Shown here: piece by piece, positions 31,375 through 44,132 of the stretch | Layout: every line of letters begins with the position of its first letter | Position numbering within the stretch: the stretch's first letter is position 1 | Source: Chlorella sorokiniana | Taxonomy: Eukaryota; Chlorophyta; Trebouxiophyceae; Chlorellales; Chlorellaceae | NCBI GenBank assembly: GCA_025917655.1 | Contig: CP084613.1 | Coordinates: 2,048,001 to 2,112,000, forward strand | Reading direction: 5' to 3' | DNA length: 64,000 nt | The notes under the pieces: model-generated | Database searches by the model: none | The model's input: only the letters and a program-made list of their open reading frames with translations | What the model was told of the DNA's origin: nothing | Program-made: the position numbers and the translations under genes

Positions 31375-32250
31375 TGGGGCAAGCTGGTGACCCGTTTCTG
31401 GAACAGGCTGGTGGGCCTCCCAGATACGCGCGTCACCAAATGGGCGCTCTTTGAGCAGTTAGACCTTTTGCGGGCGCACGGTGGGGCGGGTGGGGTGGCC
31501 CGCCAGCCGTGGGGGACCCAGGTTGTAGGATACCTTCGCAGCCTGGGGTTGGGTCCCCTTGATGGTGGGGAGCCCTGCCAGGTCGATGTTGGCGAGGCGT
31601 GCACCCTCGCTGACGAGGCCTACGTCGAGGGCGTCCTGCAGGGAGCACCATCCCAGCCCAAAGTGCATGTGTGTCCTTTGTGTGTCCGCACGCAAGAGGG
31701 CCTCACTCCTTTGTTCCAATCCTCCATTGGCGTCAAGCAAGGGTGCCCGCTGAGCCCCACTTTGTTTGGCTTGTTTCTAGACGACTTTGAGCAGTGGGTG
31801 ATGAGTGCGGATGGGGTTGAGCTGCCCACCCTGCGTGGTCACAGGGTCCCACCGTTGTTGTATGCTGACGACTTGCTGCTCGTGTCCGTGACGGCAGCTG
31901 GGCTCCAAGCACAGCTGGGGGTGCTGGAGCGGTACTGTGAGCGTTGGGGCCTGACCGTCAATGTTGAGAAGACCAAGGTGGTGGTCTTCCCCGCCTCTTC
32001 TCGCGTGGCGGCAAGGCCAGCACCACGCCTCACGTACCGGGGGAGCGGCTGGCCACCGCCCCCTCCTTTAGGTACCTTGGGGTGGAGGTACATCAGCTAC
32101 ACGCTTTTGGGCCCTTTGCCTGCGCAGAGTTGGGCAGGGCGGGCCAGCGGGCCTTGCACGCCATGCGGCGCAAACTCTCACACATTGGCACGTCTGACTT
32201 TGGGGGTTGCAAAGGCGGCTTTTCCAGGCTTTGGTGCTGCCTGTGGTGTC
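31375..32250 (+). mobile_element. LINE-B coding fragments left of Cop-1 (right duplicon)
   Basis: Counterpart of 2,785-3,658. A single frame stays open from 31,387 across the out-of-order junction at about 31,667 into the RT (GVKQGCPLSP, YADD near 31,859-31,870). The region ends at the GTGTC duplication before the Cop-1 LTR. Confidence 0.85.
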
Positions 32251-32638
32251 TGTTGGAAAAGTGCGCAAGAGTATGGAAAAGGGCGCAGAATGGCGCTAAG
32301 TATGCTGGAGAAGAACAATGCTGCTTTTGGCATTATTCCGGCATTTGCGGAGTGGTGCCCGAAGTGGTGGTATCCAGGGTGGCCAGAGGAATAACGGCGG
32401 GGCTCAGGTGCACAGAAATGCATGGCGTTTGTGTCGATCAACTTAGAATAAAGTGGGGAAGCATAATCGAAGGGTGTCTGGGCGTATTAGCTAAGTTGGG
32501 CTCATGCATGACGAAAATGTGTCCACGTCAGCAACGCCTGCCACGTGGCAGCTGGGGAGATGTGCTGCGGGTGTGCAGGCTGGACATGTGGCTCAGTCAC
32601 ATCTTAACACTCCCACGCAGGCTGCACAGCCGCTGCAC

Positions 32639-35600
32639 TCAGGCGATGCCCATAGCTGCGCGGCAGTACTTGAACTTGTTGGTGGGCACGGGCTTGGTCA
32701 GGATGTCAGCAACCATGGCGTCGGTAGGGATGTAGCAGAAGTTGACTTCGCCACGGATGACGCGCTCGCGTGCAAAGTGGTGGATGATGTCGATGTGCTT
32801 GGAACGGAGTGAGATGACTGGATTCTTCAGCATGTGGATGGCTGACTGGCTGTCTGACTTGATGTCGATGCAGGCGATGTGCAGGTCCAGGTCGTTGAAG
32901 AGCTTGCGCAGCCACAGTGCTTCCTTGACGGAGGAGGCGGCTGCCATGTATTCAGCTTCAGTAGTAGATGCAGCGACGGTGGGTTGCAGACGTGAGCTCC
33001 AGGTGATGGCGCCGTTCTTGAAGGTGAAGACGTAGCCGGTGGTGGAGCGGCGGGTGTCGATGTCGCCAGCATGGTTGGCGTCGCAGTAGGCGTCGAGGGT
33101 AGAGTTGGATGGGCTGAAGACGATGCCGTAGTCAGGGGTGCCAGCGAGGTAGCGCAGCACATGCTTGGCTGCAGTCCAGTGGGAGGTGGTGGGCTTGGAC
33201 ATGTAGCGCGCCAGCGCTCCCACGGCTTGGGCGATGTCGGGTCTGGTGCAGGATGCCAGGTACATGAGGGAGCCGATGAGTGTGGAGTAGGGGTGCTCTG
33301 AGATGTCCAGCGAGTCGCCGTCGGCGGTGAGCTTGAAGGCGATGCTGGAGGGTGTGTCGAATGGCTTGGACTTGTCCATGCTGAACTTGGACAGCAGGTC
33401 GGTGGTGTGACGGGTCTGGGTCAGCTTGATGGTCTTGGAGGCGCGGTCTCGCATGATGTCGATGCCCAGGAAGAAGGAGGCTGGGCCCAGGTCGCGGGTG
33501 TCGAAGGCGGTGGCTATCTGGTTCTTGATGGAGGTCAGCATGGATGTGTCGGCGGTGATGACCAGGATGTCGTCGACGTAGATGAGCAGGTAGACTGGTG
33601 GAGAGGAAAGCTTGATGAAGAGGCCTGGGTCAGCTGTCGACTCGGTGAAGCCCATGGACTCGATCTCGGTCTTCAGGGTGCGATGCCAGGCTCGAGAAGC
33701 TTGCTTGAGTCCATAGAGGGCCTTGTTCAGCTTGCATGCTTGGTCATGGTTGCCGTTGTGGTAGCCAGGAGGTTGCTGAATGTAGACGTCTTCGTCCAGC
33801 TTGCCGTTGAGGAAGGCGGTCTTGATGTCCAGCTGGTGAATCTCCAGGTCCAGGTCGGCAGCAATGGCCAACACGGTGCGCAGGGTGGAGTACTTGGAGA
33901 CAGGAGCAAACACTTGGTCGTAGTCGATGCCTTCGCGTTGGTGGAAGCCTTTGACGACGAGGCGGGCCTTGTAGCGCTCGATGTTGCCGTTGGCGTCGCG
34001 CTTCTCCTTGTAGACCCACTTGACTGGAATGGGCTTGATGCCAGGAGGTGTAGGCTGCAGGGTCCAGGTGTTGTTGGCGGCCAAGGAAGCGATCTCCTCG
34101 TCCATGGCGGAGCGCCAAAGGTCGGCGTTGGGAGATTGCAGGGCTTCCTCCAGGGTGGTAGGCTCAGCTGTTGCAGTGGCGATGTTGATGGTGGCTCGAG
34201 AGGTGATGCGGTATGCGTCGTCTCGCCACTGGCTGGCTGGGCGGCGCGCAGCGGCACGCTCGGTGCGCCGCTGGGCGATGGGAGGAGAAGGTGGGTCTTC
34301 AGGCTCGGCTGGTGCTCCCACGGACTCGGTGTCGCCGGTGTCATCGTTGTCGATGAGGGAAATGGTCTCTAGCAGGTGGGCCTTGGGCAGGCTTGGCTTG
34401 GGCAGACTGGTCTTGGGCATGTTGGAGCTGGTCTCATTGAAGGTGACATCGCGGCTGATGACGATGGAGCCGTTGTCCAGCAGGATCTTGTAGCCTTTGG
34501 TGTTGGTGGGGTAGCCGATGAAGCGGCCGGGCTCGCTAACGGCGTCGAGCTTGGAGCGTAGTGCTGTTGGAATGTGGGCGTAGGCACGGGCGCCAAAGAT
34601 GCGCAGGTGGGAGAGGTCGGGCTTGGTGCCGTGGAGCATCTCGTAGGGGGTGACGTCTTGGGCAGATGTTGGCGAGCGGTTGCGCAAGTAGTTGGCGGTG
34701 ACGATGGCTTCGGCCCAAAGATGCTTGGGCAGGTTGTACTCGGCCAGCATGGGGCGCGCCTTGTCCAGCAGGGTGCGGTTGAGACGCTCGGCCTTGCCGT
34801 TTTGCTGGGGCGTGTAGGAGACGGTGGTCTCGGACTGGATGCCCTTGGACTTGTAGAAAATGTCCAGGTCGTTGTTGATAAACTCGCCGCCGTTGTCAGA
34901 GCGGATGCGCTTGACGGTGTGGCCGGTCTGACGCTCAAGCAGGTTGACGGTGGTCTTCAGGAAGTCAGCGGCGTCAGACTTGCGGCGTAGGGAGGCGACG
35001 AGAGAGTAGCCGGTGTAGTCGTCCAGGATGGTCATGAAGTTAAACCAGTGTAACATAACATAACATAACATGAAGTACAGGCTGCCACCGTGGGAGGGGA
35101 CTGGCATGGGACCGCAAAGGTCGGTGTGCAGCAGCTCCAAAGGCTTGTGGGTGACGGAGGTGGAGGTGTAGAACGGTTGACGGTGTTGCTTGCCCAGGGT
35201 GCAGGCGTCGCAGGTGTCGACGCTGGTGGCTTTGAAGTCGGAGGGGTCGATGTTGATGCCGGTGGCCATGGTGGTGAGCTTGGCCAGGTTGTCGTAGCCG
35301 AGGTGGCCGAGGCGGCGGTGCCACAGGTTGGGTGTGTCGGCGCGTGCAGCGTAGGCGGTGGTGATGGCGTAGGCGGCGGAGCCTGGCTCGAGGCAGCGGC
35401 TGGCCAGGTGGTAGGTGTTGCTGGTGGTGTCGGTGTAGCCGTAGGCAATCATGTGGTTGCCCATGGAGATCTGGCAGCCGGTGCGGTCGAAGGCGAAGCA
35501 GATGCCCTTCTTGGTGGCCTGGTTGACGGAAAGCAGGTTGTCGGCGGCGTCTGGCATGTAGAGCACGTCGGTGAGCTTGATCAGGTTGTCAGGGTTGGGC

Positions 35601-36034
35601 TGCAGGTACGCGTCGCCGATGAGGGTGGCCTCTCCGACGCTGCCGTTGCCGAAAGTGATGCGGATGGGTTGCGGCGCCTGGCGCAGGTTGGTGAGGAGTT
35701 GCTGGTGCGGTGTGATGTGCCGGCTGGCTCCAGTGTCCACGATCCAGTTGTCGCTGATGGTGTTGGAGATGGTGGCGGCGGTGAAGGCGATGGCGCTGTA
35801 CTGGGCGTTGACGCTGCGGTTGGAAGGCGGCGGGCGTTGGTTGAAGCGGCGGGCTTCCATGTCGCGGCGCTTCTTGTTGCACTCGTGGGCGTAGTGGCCA
35901 GGCTTGTGGCAGTAGAGGCAGGTGCCTTCGGCGTAGGCACGGGCGTCGCGGGCGGAGCGCTCGTCGCCGCGGATGCCGAAGGTGCGTGGTGGGCCAAAGT
36001 TGGGCGGTGGGCCGTTGAAGTTGGGCTGCCGCAT
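32639..36034 (-). pseudogene. Cop-1 pol region, long open frame (right duplicon)
   Basis: The domains in order are the CCHC knuckle (CLYCHKPGHYAHEC), protease (WIVDTGASRH), GAG-pre-integrase (LWHRRLGHLGYDNL), integrase core (HTDLCGPM, DDYTGYS, SDNGGEF), copia RT (VKWVYKEK, YVDDILVI) and RNase H (TTEAEYMAAA, DSQSAIHM). The integrase includes twelve extra residues contributed by a 30-bp LINE-B tail and its duplication. Copia pol acts in cytoplasmic particles and the integrase acts in the nucleus. Confidence 0.88.
35039..35068 (+). mobile_element. Ultra-short LINE-B tail in Cop-1 integrase (right duplicon)
   Basis: Counterpart of 6,447-6,476, with ATGAAG on both sides (35,033-35,038 and 35,069-35,074). 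Confidence 0.85.
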
Positions 36035-36966
36035 GCGGGGGTTGTTGCTGCGGGGCCATTGCCACGAGGGCCGTTGCTGCGGTTGATGCCGTTGAGGTTG
36101 CGGGGAGCGCCATTGCCGTTGGAGTGCCGGTCTTCGCGGCGAGGTTGGAAGGAGGCCATCAGGGCTGAGTCGGAGCTGCGAATGACGTCGGGCTTGGCGC
36201 GGCGTTGCTCGGCTTGCAGCAGGTGGGGCAGGATGTCATCCACGGTGAATGTGCCGGCGGAGGCGGAGGTGGTCTCGATGACGGTGACGACGGTGTCGAA
36301 GGTGGAGGGCAGGCCAGCTAGGACTTGGCACGCCACGTCGATGTCTTCGACCTTGTGGCCGGCGGCGTTGAGCTGGTCTCGCAGGGCCTTGGTGTTGGAA
36401 TCAGCGCATCCTGCGCACGGTTCAGTCTGCCGTCCTGCATCCAGATGAGCTTGTACAGCCCGCTACTTGCCTACTCTGCGTTCAGCGACCCGTCTAGATC
36501 CATCTAGAAGCTTCCCTGTGCATTCTTCTACAAGCTTCCAGAAACTTCTAGATCCTTCCAGAAGCTTCTACACAATTCTGTGCATCCGCTTCTAGAAGCT
36601 TCTCCGACCTTCTCGAAGCTTCTACGGCCTTCCTTCCAGAAGCTTCCATTGCTCACCTAATCCTGGTGTAGGGGCTCGCCAGAGGCTTACCTAATCCCGG
36701 TGTAGGGGCTCACCAGGGGCTCACCAAATAGTGCTGTGCATGCTTTGGCTTTCTACCTGGCGGCCTACTTAACAGGCCGCTCGCCCTCAGTGGCAACCAT
36801 TCCATCCTTTTCTTTCAGCCTTTCTCAACAGCAGCCTCCATGTAACTTTCAGCCCTTGCTTGAGCCAGCGACAACTCAACAATGGTTATGGGCCCCAGCA
36901 CGTACCCTCGCGCAGCTTAAAGTAAAAGTTACAGCTTGGAGCGCTCGGAGAAATCACAGCACAGCC

Positions 36967-37313
36967 TGTTGGAATACGATCAACGTCCCTATATGGCACC
37001 ACAAATGGGCACATACTAATTAACCTCCGGGTTGGCGCTTTTAACAGGGTATGGGCCCCAATGCACTAGATGGGCGCACTGTCACATACACCTACAGATC
37101 GTGGGTTCGATTCCCATCACGGGACATCCAGGTTTCCGACCTGTAAAACGTTTCTCCACTCGGAAGCGGGGGAGCAGCCCCTGCCTTCACGATCGTGGTT
37201 AGGTACGAAGCGAGCATACGGAACGTTGCTCGGGGGAGTGTTGGAATACGATCAACGTCCCTATATGGCACTAGGGCACATACTAATTAACCTCCGGGTT
37301 GGCGCTTTTAACA
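36967..37313 (+). mobile_element. TRIM-1 (right duplicon)
   Basis: Counterpart of 8,375-8,720, flanked by CAGCC on both sides. Confidence 0.85.
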
Positions 37314-37824
37314 CAGCCGACATCGCAGTTTAGAGCCGCTGAGCACACGTGGAGCTTACAATGGCAGCCATGGCGGCATTGGGCAGCGATAGCGTGTCCC
37401 CTGGAGCGCGCCTGGACGTGGACAACTATGCGAGCCGGATGAGATACCTGCTCATCGCTCGAGGCCTGTGGGACGCCGTGGTTGGCGAGAGCATCGACGC
37501 TGACAAGGACCGCAAAGCATTGGCGCTGATTGGACTTCACGTCAAAGATCACCATCTGGCGACTTTGGAGCGGTGTGAGAGTGCCAAGATTGCGTGGGAG
37601 CGACTGTAGCAGATCTTCCAAGCAAGGAGCGACGCACGGATGCTGCAACTGCGAAAGGAGCTGGCTCAGCTGAAGATGGGCGTTCTGGAACCGGTGACCA
37701 AGTACACATCACGCGCCATCGAGATTCAAGACCAGCTGCGAGCAATTGGCTACGATGTGACAGATCAAGAAGTCGCATGGGCAGTATTGGCCGGACTACC
37801 CCGAGCTACGACATGGTAGTGACT

Positions 37825-37971
37825 GTTATTCTTTGTCACATGCGCGTTCGCGCTGCTGTTTGGCTGCCTCATCGGTCATGATGCTTCGTGGCTTCGGCCT
37901 ACCTACGCTTCTTGAGATCCCCCACGTCTCAAGTGTAAGAGCACCCCCTCAAAAAAAAAAAAAATTAAAAA
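37825..37971 (+). mobile_element. LINE-A 3'-end insertion in Cop-2 (right duplicon)
   Basis: Counterpart of 9,240-9,375, with the 12-bp duplication ATGGTAGTGACT at 37,813-37,824 and 37,972-37,983. Confidence 0.88.
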
Positions 37972-39214
37972 ATGGTAGTGACTGCACTGGAGAACACGAG
38001 CACCGGCAGCATGAAGATCAGCGACATCCTGCCCAAGCTGCGGCAAGCAGAGCAGCGGATGGAGCAGCCGACACGCCCACGAGAGGCGATTGCACTGGTT
38101 GCGGAGAACCGCGAGTGCTTCTACTGTGGCAAGCGAGGCCACCTGAGGCGCAACTGTCCCAAGAGGAGGCACAACAACCCAAGGCCCTCCGGAGCGCACA
38201 GCTATGGCGCCATCACCCTGTGAAGGCGGACAACGATTCAAATGAACGGCTGGCAGTCAGCAGACCAGCACGAGAATGAGTGACGTCTGGCAGCGCATGC
38301 GGATGACGATCTGGCCGCGCATGCGAGACGGTAAGACAGAAGTCTGGCAGCGGCATGCGGGTGACGACCTGGCAGCGGCATGCAGACTTGTGCGATCTGG
38401 CAGCGGCATGCGGGCGACGGCCTGGCAGCGGCATGCAGATCAGCAGACAGAGATCTGGCAGCGGCATGCAGGCAGCAGCAAAGAGCGGCCTGGCAGCGGC
38501 ATGCAGATGAACCCGAGTTCTGGCAGCCTGGAACAGGCATGCAGACGAATTCAAGCTACCCGACAGAGAAACCGCGGGAGGCAGCACTCCGACTCAGCAA
38601 ACGCCTACGAATCAGGATCCAATTTGGAACAGACCGAGACACATCAAGCCCAAAAGCATAGTTCTGACGATGAGCGACCACAGATTGGAGAGAATGCAGT
38701 CCGACAGCCTGCGTGGGAGATTGTTGGAATCAGCGCATCCTGCGCACGGTTCAGTCTGCCGTCCTGCATCCAGATGAGCTTGTACAGCCCGCTACTTGCC
38801 TACTCTGCGTTCAGCGACCCGTCTAGATCCATCTAGAAGCTTCCCTGTGCATTCTTCTACAAGCTTCCAGAAACTTCTAGATCCTTCCAGAAGCTTCTAC
38901 ACAATTCTGTGCATCCGCTTCTAGAAGCTTCTCCGACCTTCTCGAAGCTTCTACGGCCTTCCTTCCAGAAGCTTCCATTGCTCACCTAATCCTGGTGTAG
39001 GGGCTCGCCAGAGGCTTACCTAATCCCGGTGTAGGGGCTCACCAGGGGCTCACCGAATAGTGCTGTGCATGCTTTGGCTTTCTACCTGGCGGCCTACTTA
39101 ACAGGCCGCTCGCCCTCAGTGGCAACCATTCCATCCTTTTCTTTCAGCCTTTCTCAACAGCAGCCTCCATGTAACTTTCAGCCCTTGCTTGAGCCAGCGA
39201 CAACTCAACACTTG

Positions 39215-39350
39215 CCCGTTCCTGTCTGTTGGCTTCGGCTGCAACAGGGATGGGCCCGTTTGCGTCTGAGTTGCATGGGCCCTATGCCCCGTCTGCGAGG
39301 GACAGTGATTGTCCCGAAGGCAGACGTTAAACCAGTGTAACATAACATAA
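39215..39350 (+). mobile_element. LINE-B 3'-end fragment (right duplicon)
   Basis: Counterpart of 10,618-10,753. It lies in the target duplication of Cop-2. Confidence 0.85.
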
Positions 39351-41020
39351 CTTGGCACGGTTGGTGAAGGCGGTGACAGTCTCGGTGGAGGCCATCTTCA
39401 GGGAGTTGAGCTCACGGCGCAGTTGGAGCTTGCGTGCGAAGGACTTGGCGGCGAAGATGCCTTGCAGAGTGGTCCAGGCTTGGTTGGCGGTGGTGCAGCG
39501 CAGGATGGTTGGCTGGTGGTGGGGCTTGACGAGGAGGCCGATGTAGGAGAGGGCGAGCTCGTCTGCCTTGATGTCCTCAGGAGTGGTTGGGGCCTCGGTG
39601 CTGACGACGGTGTGCCAGCACTTCTTGGTGGTGAGGAAGAACTTCATGTTTGCTGCCCACACTAGGTAGTTGTCCCAGTCCAGCCGCTCAATGGACATGC
39701 CGTCGGTCGCCATGTTGTTCACGCTTGCGTGCAAACTGCTGTCAGCTGACGGCTGGCGGCCGCTAGCAGGCACCTTGTGCCTCTGCTAGTGCGTGCTCGG
39801 AGGTGCCGCCGGAGATGGCTGGCGGAAAGGTGGGGAAGGTCGGTGCCTTAGAATAAGTAGCCGGTACGTGGCACACGAGGCCAGGTACCGAACGGGGGAG
39901 CTGCGTGCCACACGAGGACAGCACAGCCCAGGCACCACCTTTGAGTAAATGTAGGAGAAGTGGAGGAATAGACGGGAAAGGGGGCAGGACAGATGTGGAT
40001 GGCAGCGGCGCTCGACGGCGCTAGGGCACTGCCAAAAGGAGAGTGCCCAGGGGGGCAAAGGCAGCGGCGCACTTAGGCGCTGGGGCACTGCCAGTAACGG
40101 AGGGGCCAGAGGGGCGGAGCAGCGGCGCACGGAGGCGCTAGGGCGCTGCTTGCACTTATCTTAAGTGGTTGTGTCAGCGTAGAGCTACGGCAGTGGGTTG
40201 AGGCAAAATGGAAGTTTAGTAACTTGGCGGGAGGCGGGGTATCGAGCTGGTCACAAGTGACCCAACTCGCTTACTCGCTGTCGGCTGCTACACAGCTGCT
40301 CAAGCAGCTGTCTCTTTGCCAGCAGGTGCTGTCGAAAGCAGGTTTAGGCTGCCGGAAAGCAGATTTACGCTGTCGGCTGCAGGCTGGCAGCTAGGCAGCA
40401 AAAGGCGCTGGTTGTGCGAGCGAAAGGCGGCGCTGCGCGAGCGAAAAGGCGCTGCTATGCGCGAAATATGCCGCAAGCAAAGGCGGGCTTAGTCTGAGAG
40501 GCTTCGGTCTGTAGGCGCCGTTCCGGAGGTCGAGGCGGAAGTGCTCGCGTGTGGTGCTCGGGCGCTGGCAGCGAGAAAAGGCGTCTGGGGTGACGGCAAG
40601 AGCGTGTGCCGGACTCAAGGGCAGAAGAGGGAGCTGGGGCCCATAACCTGTTGGATGGAGGCAGTTACAAAGTGCGCAAGAGTATGGAAAAGGGCGCAGA
40701 ATGGCGCTAAGTATGCTGGAGCAGAACAATGCTGCTTTTGGCATTATTCCGGCATTTGCGGAGTGGTGCCCGAAGTGGTGGTATCCAGGGTGGCCAGAGG
40801 AATAACGGCGGGGCTCAGGTGCACAGAAATACATGGCGTTTGTGTCGATCAACTTAGAATAAAGTGGGGAAGCATAATCGAAGGGTGTCTGGGCGTATTA
40901 GCTAAGTTGGGCTCATGCATGACGAAAATGTGTCCACGTCAGCAACGCCTGCCACGTGGCAGCTGGGGAGATGTGCTGCGGGTGTGCAGGCTGGACATGT
41001 GGCTCAGTCACATCTTAACA

Positions 41021-41552
41021 GTGTCGTACGGCTGCGAGGTGTGGGCGCCGCAGTTCTTGCGAGGGGGCGGGGAGAATGCTTCCGAGCGGCTCCTGCGCTC
41101 GTTCTTGCGGCACGCGATGGGGCGCCTGCCGCAAAGCACTCCCGCTCCTGTGGTGTTGGCCGAGGCAGGGTTTTACCCCTTGCCACTCACTGGGGCAAGC
41201 TGGTGACCCGTTTCTGGAACAGGCTGGTGGGCCTTCCAGATACGCGCGTCACCAAATGGGCACTCTTTGAGCAGTTAGACCTTTTGCGGGCGCACGGTGG
41301 GGCGGGTGGGGTGGCCCGCCAGCCGTGGGGACCCAGGTTGTAGGATACCTTCGCAGCCTGGGGTTGGGTCCCCTTGATGGTGGGGAGCCCTGCCAGGTCG
41401 ATGTTGGCGAGGCGTGCACCCTCGCTGACGAGGCTCACGTCGAGGGCGTCCTGCAGGGAGCACCATCCCAGCCCAAAGTGCAGTTTTACTGCGCTAGTGT
41501 GAGGGGGGCTCACGCGTGATACGTACTGCCGTCGCCCGCAATCGTACCTGAC
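41021..41552 (+). mobile_element. LINE-B ORF continuation right of Cop-1 (right duplicon)
   Basis: Counterpart of 12,424-12,956. It fuses to LINE-A 3' UTR at about 41,553. Confidence 0.85.
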
Positions 41553-43102
41553 GCGAGATCCCGGCAACCGCCAGACTGGGGCAGGCAGCGGCACAACAGG
41601 GCAAGGCAAAGAACTGAAAGACCCGAGGCGAGGATGGAGGAACCCACCACGGAAGAGACGCAAAGGCAACCAGGCCAAGAAAAAAAAAGGGGGCCGTACT
41701 GGGACAGGGAGAAGGGGGCGTCCAGGAGGGGGCAGGCTAAGAAAAGGAGGGGAGCCATGGAAAGGGAAGGTGCAAGCCACTCAGAAAGGGGCGAGGAAAG
41801 TGTGGAAGCGTGCTGGAGGGAGCCATGGGAACAGGGACAAGTCAACGCAGGAGCCGAGCGCTGGGGAACCGTCAGCCAATGGATGCAAAGAGCAAGGACG
41901 GGGCAAGCCGAGGGCTGGCGGGCACACGACTACCGACAGCAAGGGCATGTACGCGCTCCGCAGGTGTGCCTGCCGGCCCGCTAGGACCCGGCGGCGCGGG
42001 TGCCGCAAGGCAAGCCGGGCGGGGGCGGCGGACCCCGCCGGCACGTTGCCACACACGGTGGCGAACGCCCACCACCCGCCGCGCCACTACACACGCACTT
42101 GCCGCCATCGCCGCTGCCGCTGCCGGCCGCCCAACTGCCGCCGCCTGCAAGAATGGAAGGAGCCCCAGCAGCGCGCATGTATGGTGGAGACTGGGCGGCG
42201 TGAGGGGTTGGACAGGCCCAGCCGGATTTGCCCCCACTGCTCGATGGGTGTTGTGGAGGACGAGCATCACATGGTGTTTGACTGCTCGAAGTATGCCCGC
42301 CTGCGAGCCGATTACAGCGAGTCCCTTTTTGGGGTCGGTCAGGGTCCGCCCAGCGGTCCGTTGGCGGGGCAGGGAACCTTGGCACAGTTCCTTGCGCAGG
42401 ATCCGGTGGCGGTGGCTAGCTTTGTGCACCGCTGCTACCGTCTGTCGTTAGCTGGAGACGGCACCCACAGCAACGATTCTGAGCCCCAGCCCCACCGCGA
42501 GGCGGCCCCGGCTTGAGTGGGCCCACGTCGCCGTTCTCGCGGCCCCTACCAGCCCGTGCCCGGCTTGCGTTGGATTCTTCCTTGCCTTTTCTGACTCTTT
42601 CACAGTTTTTCCTTGCTCTGCATCCTTGTCATCATGCTTTGCGTGCATGCTTGCTTGCCATCCCGTGTGCTTGCTGCGTCTTGCATCTTCACCTCGGCGC
42701 GATGGGGGTGCGCGGGCCCGGGCTTTGACTCCCGTGCGCTGCTGGCCTGATGAGTTCCCGGTTTCGAGGGCCAGCCCGTTCCTGTCTGCTGCCTTCGGCT
42801 GCAGCAGGGGTGGGCCCATTTGCGTCTGAGTTGCATGGGCCCTATGCCCCGTCCGCGAGGGACAGTGATTGTCCCGAAGGCAGACGTTAAACACGTGTAA
42901 CATAACATAACATATGTAAAGATGAACAGAAGTCAGGCTGTATCGCATGGCCCAAACGGGAGTGGAAGCAGCACGGTCGAGTATAAAAATAACAAGAAGG
43001 CCGCTGAGGCCGTGGGAAAGCGCCCCGCAAAGAAGAGGAGGGCCCCAGCCAGAAAAGGGCAGGGCGGAGAGTTAACCGACGCCCGCGCGTGGTGCAGCCC
43101 GT

Positions 43103-43106
<4 letters not shown>
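41553..43106 (-). mobile_element. LINE-A 3' UTR unit split by a LINE-B insertion
   Basis: Counterpart of 12,957-13,777 on the minus strand, interrupted at 42,182-42,913 by LINE-B. The left part is 41,553-42,181 and the right part 42,914-43,106. The right part abuts the poly(A) tract of the next copy. Confidence 0.87.
42182..42913 (+). mobile_element. LINE-B 5'-truncated insertion specific to the right duplicon
   Basis: Coding sequence for about the last 110 residues (stop at 42,516) includes the zinc motif CPHC...EHHMVFDC. The 3' UTR and an ataaca tail follow. The flanks show the 5-bp duplication ATGTA (42,177-42,181 and 42,914-42,918). The empty site (gcgcatgtaaagatg) is intact in the left copy near 13,585, so the insertion is younger than the duplication. 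Confidence 0.88.
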
Positions 43107-43138
<32 letters not shown>

Positions 43139-44132
43139 GGGGTGCTCTTACACTTGAGACGTGGGGGATCTCAAGAAGCGTAGGTAGGCCGAAGCCACGA
43201 AGCATCATGACCGATGAGGCAGCCAAACAGCATGTGACAGCAAGATGGGGCATGCAGTCACGGGGGTGGTACGCAGATTTTTTTCTTTTTGTTTTGTGTG
43301 TGCATGTGTGTTCGGTATGTCGCTGTGAAAGCAGATGAAACGCGAGATCCCGGCAACCGCCAGACTGGGGCAGGCAGCGGCACAACAGGGCAAGGCAAAG
43401 AACTGAAAGACCCGAGGCGAGGATGGAGCAACCCACCACGGAAGAGACGCAAAGGCAACCAGGCCAAGACAAAAAATAAAAAAGGGGGGCGTACTGGGAC
43501 AGGGAGAAGGGGGCGTCCAGGAGGGGGCAGGCTAAGAAAAGGAGGGGAGCCATGGAAAGGGAAGGTGCAAGCCACTCAGAAAGGGGCGAGGAAATCGAGT
43601 GTGGAAGCGTGCTGGAGGGAGCCATGGGAACAGGGACAAGTCAACGCAGGAGCCGAGCGCTGGGGAACCGTCAGCCAATGGATGCAAAGAGCAAGGACGG
43701 GGCAAGCCGAGGGCTGGCGGGCACACGACTACCGACAGCAAGGGCATGTACGCGCTCCGCAGGTGTGCCTGCCGGCCCGCTAGGACCGGCGGCGCGGGTG
43801 CCGCAAGGCAAGCCGGGCGGGGGCGGCGGACCCCGCCGGCACGTTGCCACACACGGTGGCGAACGCCCATCACCCGCCGCGCCACTACACACGCACTTGC
43901 CGCCATCGCCGCTGCCGCTGCCGGCCGCCCAACTGCCGCCGCCTGCAAGAATGGAAGGAGCCCCAGCAGCGCGCATGTAAAGATGAACAGAAGTCAGGCT
44001 GTATCGCATGGCCCAAAAGGGAGTGGAAGCAGCACGGTCGAGTATAAAAATAACAAGAAGGCCGCTGAGGCCGTGGGAAGCGCGCCCGCAAAGAAGAGGA
44101 GGGCCCCAGCCAGAAAAGGGCAGGGCGGAGAG

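Larger units (their letters stand above)
36393..39210 (+). mobile_element. Cop-2 gag-only LTR element (right duplicon)
   Basis: Counterpart of 7,801-10,613, with LTRs 36,393-36,881 and 38,722-39,210. The heat-shock-like arrays are at 36,509-36,646 and 38,838-38,975. The minisatellite is at about 38,285-38,560. Gag is broken. Confidence 0.85.
32251..41020 (-). mobile_element. Cop-1 with nested insertions (copy in right duplicon)
   Basis: Counterpart of 3,659-12,423. The LTRs are 32,251-32,609 and 40,649-41,020, with GTGTC duplications outside. It contains Cop-2 (36,393-39,210) and the same LINE-B and TRIM insertions. The pol part (32,639-36,034) is one long open frame of about 1,130 residues from the gag knuckle to RNase H, so this copy is better preserved than the left one. 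Gag is still split by Cop-2, so the element is not functional as it stands. Confidence 0.92.
28597..42172 (+). repeat. Segmental duplication, right copy
   Basis: This is the direct near-identical copy of 1-13,577, including all nested elements. Beyond 42,172 the similarity continues in the LINE-A cluster, but it is interrupted by insertions that the left copy lacks. Confidence 0.9.

Noticed and set aside
41770-42516. A 248-residue plus-strand frame
   Set aside because: It joins LINE-A UTR antisense to the LINE-B C-terminus across the insertion at 42,182; only the LINE-B part is real coding sequence.
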